NCBI GenBank assembly: GCA_946480825.1
Contig: CAMLLG010000071.1
Location: 1-19,986, forward strand
From: an uncultured Lysobacteraceae bacterium
GTDB taxonomy: Bacteria; Pseudomonadota; Gammaproteobacteria; Xanthomonadales; Xanthomonadaceae
Direction: 5' to 3'
DNA length: 19,986 nucleotides
Part shown: positions 16,826 through 19,986 of the stretch, piece after piece
Numbering within the stretch: the stretch's first letter is position 1
Layout of the letters: every line of letters begins with the position of its first letter
The notes under the pieces: model-generated
The model's database searches: none
What the model saw: only the letters and a program-made list of their open reading frames with translations
Told to the model about the DNA's origin: nothing
Translations under genes and position numbers: made by a program

Positions 16826-17527
16826 TCAACGCCCGAACAACGCCTTCCGCGCCTCGTCGCTCAGCGGCTGCCCGGCCTCCGGATGAATCCGCTTGGTCCA
16901 GGCGTAGGCGCGTGCGGTCGCCGGGCGGTCGCGGATCGCGTCGCGCCAGCGCCGCACTTCGGGATACGGTTCCAGATCGATCGGCGCGGTCTTGTACGGA
17001 TCGATCCACGGATAGCAGGCCATGTCGGCGATGGTGTAGTCGTCGCCGACGAGGAAGGCGCGGCCGGCGAGACGCTTGTCGAGCACGCCGAGCAGGCGGT
17101 TCGCTTCGCGGGTGTAGCGGTCGATCGCGTACGGCAGTTTCTCGGGCGCGTAGACGTTGAAGTGGCCGTACTGCCCGGTCATCGGGCCGAGGCCGGCCAT
17201 CTGCCAGAACAGCCATTCCAGCGTGGCGATGCGGCCGCGCGGGTCCTGCGGCAGGAAGCGGCCGGATTTCTCGGCCAGATACAGCAGGATCGCGCCGGAT
17301 TCGAACACGCTCACCGGGGCGCCGCCGTAGGCCGGCGCGTGGTCGACGATCGCGGGCATCCGGTTGTTCGGCGCGATCGCCAGGAAATCGGGCTGGAACT
17401 GTTCGCCGGCGCCGATGTTCACCGGCTTGATCTCATAGGCCAGCGGCGCGCCGGCCTCGACCAGTTCTTCCAGCAGCAGGGTGACCTTGTGGCCGTTGGG
17501 CGTGGGCCAATAGTGCAGATCGATCAT
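16826..17527 (-). CDS. yfcG: Glutathione transferase, YfcG-like disulfide-bond oxidoreductase
   Basis: This 233-residue cytoplasmic protein closely follows the pattern of E. coli YfcG. The N-terminal thioredoxin-fold begins MIDLHYWPTPNGHKVTLLLE, with the Thr9 and Asn11 of the TPNGHK motif that contact glutathione in YfcG-type (Nu/Ure2-like) enzymes. NNRMPAIVDH (54-63) carries the cis-Pro, and FESGAILLYLAEKSG (75-89) the Glu-Ser pair that binds glutathione. The C-terminal helical domain includes EWLFWQMAGLGPM and YTIADMACYPW. The family binds two glutathiones or GSSG and reduces disulfides. The start at 17527 matches the family N-terminus exactly; the upstream open frame is antisense to uvrD. 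It is transcribed away from uvrD. Orthology is by recognition, without alignment. Confidence 0.88.
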   Translation of the reverse strand: MIDLHYWPTPNGHKVTLLLEELVEAGAPLAYEIKPVNIGAGEQFQPDFLAIAPNNRMPAIVDHAPAYGGAPVSVFESGAILLYLAEKSGRFLPQDPRGRIATLEWLFWQMAGLGPMTGQYGHFNVYAPEKLPYAIDRYTREANRLLGVLDKRLAGRAFLVGDDYTIADMACYPWIDPYKTAPIDLEPYPEVRRWRDAIRDRPATARAYAWTKRIHPEAGQPLSDEARKALFGR

Positions 17528-17719
17528 GGCGGTGGCGTCCGTCGCGGGGGAGGCCGTCAGTCTACGGCGCGCCGTACGGCCGGTGGTCGCGGTCGCGAAA
17601 TGCAGTGTCCCGACGCGGATCGTTGCGAATCGCGGTCCCGGGCCGCGTTCCGAACCCGACCCCGCGCTTGTGCAGCGGCATCGCGTCCGCATGCGAATCG
17701 GCGCATCGGGGCCATCGCG

Positions 17720-17725
17720 TAGAAT
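17720..17725 (+). promoter_or_regulatory. -10 box implying leaderless uvrD transcript
   Basis: TAGAAT lies 6 nt before the uvrD ATG (17732), so transcription would be expected to start at or next to the A of ATG. No Shine-Dalgarno is found between box and start. A clear -35 is not seen. The remaining gap to the GST start (17528-17719) shows no other feature. Confidence 0.6.
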
Positions 17726-17731
17726 GCGCGG

Positions 17732-19927
17732 ATGGATGTCTCCCACCTGCTCGACGGCCTGAACACCGCGCAGCGCGACGCGGTCAGTGCCGAACCCGGC
17801 CATCTGCTCGTGCTCGCCGGCGCCGGTTCCGGCAAGACCCGCGTTCTCACCCACCGCATCGCCTGGCTGCACGAAGTCTACGGCGTGCCGATGCACGGCA
17901 TCTTCGCGGTGACCTTCACCAACAAGGCCGCGGGCGAGATGCGCCATCGCGCCGAATCCCTGCTTCCGGGCGGCAGTCGCGGGATGTGGATCGGCACCTT
18001 CCACGGTCTCGCCCATCGCCTGCTGCGTCTGCACTGGCAGGACGCGAAGTTGCCGGAGGGCTTCCAGATCCTCGACAGCGACGATCAACTGCGGTTGGTC
18101 AAGCGCGTGGTGCAGGCGCTGGAACTGGACGAGGCGCGGTTCCCGCCGCGGCAGATCGCGTGGTGGATCAACGCGCAGAAGGACGAAGGCCGCCGGCCGC
18201 AGCACATCCAACCCGAGAAGGACGAGTGGGGCAGCGTGATGCTGCGCGCCTACACCCTGTACCAGGAACGCTGCGAGCAGTCGGGGCTGGTCGATTTCGC
18301 CGAGATTCTATTGCGCGCTCACGAACTGCTGCGCGACCATCCGCCGCTGTTGCAGCATTACCGCCAGCGCTTCCGGCAACTGCTGATCGACGAGTTCCAG
18401 GACACCAACAGCCTGCAATACGCGTTCATTCGCCTGCTCGCCGGCGACAGTGGCCAAGTGTTCACGGTCGGCGACGACGACCAGGCGATCTACGGCTGGC
18501 GCGGCGCGAAAGTGGAGAACGTGCAGCGCTTCCTGCGCGACTTCCCCGGCGCGCGCACGATCCGTCTCGAACAGAACTACCGCTCGACCGCCAATATCCT
18601 CAGCGCCGCGAATGCGGTGATCGAACACAACCCGTCGCGGTTGGGCAAGCAGCTGTGGACCGACAGCGGCGAAGGCGACGCGATCGATCTGTACTCGGCC
18701 TACAACGAGATCGACGAAGCGCGGTTCGTGATCGAGCGCATCCGCCAGTGGGTGCGCGACGGCGGCAGCCACGGCGAAACCGCGATCCTCTACCGCAGCA
18801 ACGCGCAATCGCGCGCGTTCGAAGAAACCCTGCTCGGTGAGCAGATTCCGTTCCGCGTCTATGGCGGCATGCGCTTTTTCGAGCGCGCCGAAATCAAGGA
18901 CACCCTGGCCTATCTGCGCCTGATCGCCAACCGCGACGACGACGCGGCGTTCGAGCGCGCGGTCAACACGCCCACCCGCGGCATCGGCGAACGCACTCTC
19001 GACGAAGTGCGCCGGCACGCGCGCAACCACGGGCTGTCGCTGTGGAAGTCCGCGGCGCAGGTCGCCCGCGGCGATGCCCTGCCCGGCCGCGCGCGCAACG
19101 CGCTGGCCGCGTTCGAGGCGCTGATCGACGCCATCGGCGAGGAATCCGTCGATCTGCCGCTGAAGGACAAGATCGACCACGCGCTGGCGCGCTCGGGCCT
19201 GCGCGAGCATTACGCCGCGCTGTCGAAGGGCTCGCTGGATTCGCGCACCGACAACCTCGACGAACTGGTATCGGTGGCTTCGCGCTTCGTGAAGGGCGAC
19301 GACGAGGAGACCGCCGCGCTCAGCGAACTGGTCGCGTTCCTCGCCTACGCCGCGCTGGAAGCCGGCGAAGGCCAGACCGAAGCCGGCGAGGACGGCGTGC
19401 AGTTGATGACCCTGCACAGCGCCAAGGGCCTGGAATTCCCGCTGGTGTTCCTCGTCGGCCTGGAAGAAGGTCTGTTCCCGAACAACAAATCCGTCGACGA
19501 AGCCGGGCGGCTGGAGGAAGAGCGCCGACTCGCCTACGTCGGCATCACCCGCGCGCGCCAGAAGCTGGTGATCACGTACGCCGAGGCCCGGCGCCTGCAC
19601 GGTCAGGACATGTACGGCCTGCCCTCGCGCTTTCTGCGCGAGATTCCGTCGACACTGATCCACGAGATCCGGCCGAAGATCCAGGTCGCGCGGCCGATGT
19701 ACAACCCGAACGCGCGCCGCGACGCATGGCAGCAGAGTCGCGGCCATGCCTTGCTGCAGGAATCGCCCGGCCTGCGCCTCGGCCAGAACGTCAGCCACGC
19801 CAAATTCGGCAGCGGCATCGTCACCGACATCGAAGGCAGCGGCGCGCACGCGCGCGTGCAGGTGAATTTCGAAAGCGAAGGCAGCAAGTGGCTGGTGTTG
19901 GCGTATGCGAATCTGCAGCCGGCGTAG
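17732..19927 (+). CDS. uvrD: DNA helicase II (UvrD), 3'-5' superfamily 1A helicase
   Basis: This 731-residue protein has the length of UvrD (about 720 in E. coli) and starts MDVSHLLDGLNTAQRDAV like it. Motif I is AGAGSGKT (29-36), motif II LLIDEFQDTN (217-226, Asp220-Glu221), motif III GDDDQAIYGWRGA (247-259), motif IV LEQNYRS (279-285), followed by MTLHSAKGLEFPLVFLVG (motif V) and RRLAYVGITRARQKL (motif VI). The C-terminal segment SHAKFGSGIVTDIEGSG and the following beta-rich tail form the Tudor-like domain that binds RNA polymerase. It unwinds DNA 3' to 5' with ATP during nucleotide excision repair and mismatch repair. UvrD is preferred over Rep because of the N-terminal sequence and the C-terminal domain. 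The final 59 bases of the window contain no recognisable feature. Confidence 0.95.
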   Translation: MDVSHLLDGLNTAQRDAVSAEPGHLLVLAGAGSGKTRVLTHRIAWLHEVYGVPMHGIFAVTFTNKAAGEMRHRAESLLPGGSRGMWIGTFHGLAHRLLRLHWQDAKLPEGFQILDSDDQLRLVKRVVQALELDEARFPPRQIAWWINAQKDEGRRPQHIQPEKDEWGSVMLRAYTLYQERCEQSGLVDFAEILLRAHELLRDHPPLLQHYRQRFRQLLIDEFQDTNSLQYAFIRLLAGDSGQVFTVGDDDQAIYGWRGAKVENVQRFLRDFPGARTIRLEQNYRSTANILSAANAVIEHNPSRLGKQLWTDSGEGDAIDLYSAYNEIDEARFVIERIRQWVRDGGSHGETAILYRSNAQSRAFEETLLGEQIPFRVYGGMRFFERAEIKDTLAYLRLIANRDDDAAFERAVNTPTRGIGERTLDEVRRHARNHGLSLWKSAAQVARGDALPGRARNALAAFEALIDAIGEESVDLPLKDKIDHALARSGLREHYAALSKGSLDSRTDNLDELVSVASRFVKGDDEETAALSELVAFLAYAALEAGEGQTEAGEDGVQLMTLHSAKGLEFPLVFLVGLEEGLFPNNKSVDEAGRLEEERRLAYVGITRARQKLVITYAEARRLHGQDMYGLPSRFLREIPSTLIHEIRPKIQVARPMYNPNARRDAWQQSRGHALLQESPGLRLGQNVSHAKFGSGIVTDIEGSGAHARVQVNFESEGSKWLVLAYANLQPA

Positions 19928-19986
19928 CGGATTTCGTAGGGCGTATATGGACTCCCCCCGATTGCCAACCGCTTTTTGATCCTGGT

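Overview
The window is high-GC (mostly about two thirds G+C by eye), densely coded gammaproteobacterial chromosome. A halogenase-containing aryl-polyene (xanthomonadin-like) gene set, short interspersed hairpin repeats and a YfcG-type glutathione transferase together point to the Xanthomonadaceae (Lysobacter, Luteimonas or Xanthomonas relatives). This placement comes from gene content only; no marker gene was compared.

Region 1 (2-9192) is part of an aryl-polyene pigment cluster in two convergent arms. The plus arm holds a 5'-truncated MMPL/RND-type exporter, a hot-dog 3-hydroxyacyl-ACP dehydratase and a FabG-type ketoreductase. The minus arm, read from 9192 downwards, holds a complete ketosynthase, a half-size ketosynthase-like (chain-length-factor-like) protein, a family 2 glycosyltransferase and a flavin-dependent halogenase-like enzyme. 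Its four genes are joined by overlaps or a 1-nt gap. The inferred division of labour is: KS and CLF-like protein extend the polyene, the ketoreductase and dehydratase process each beta-keto unit, the halogenase decorates the aryl head, the glycosyltransferase adds a polar group, and the exporter moves the product or its carrier. ACPs, acyl-ligase and acyltransferases are not seen and probably lie left of the window. Between the arms (3660-4650) lie several repeat families and a lower-GC XRE-type regulator gene.

Region 2 (9193-10720) has back-to-back promoters, a small secreted protein of unknown function and a membrane-anchored YdcF/DUF218 protein. Region 3 (10721-16643) is rich in exported proteins: a DUF885 zinc peptidase-like protein, a small exported protein with two copies of a 42-residue repeat, a transglutaminase-like protein and a DPP4-type S9 peptidase. 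Region 4 (16644-19986) has a hairpin repeat, a YfcG-like glutathione transferase and uvrD, whose start lies so close to a -10 box that a leaderless mRNA is likely.

The most interesting points are the duplicated motif in the exported protein at 12825-13298, a hairpin repeat that has become the C-terminal end of the exporter gene, the multi-hairpin mosaic at 3837-4058, and the lower-GC regulator at the end of the halogenase operon. I saw no complete new defence or mobile system, no CRISPR array and no tRNA or rRNA gene.
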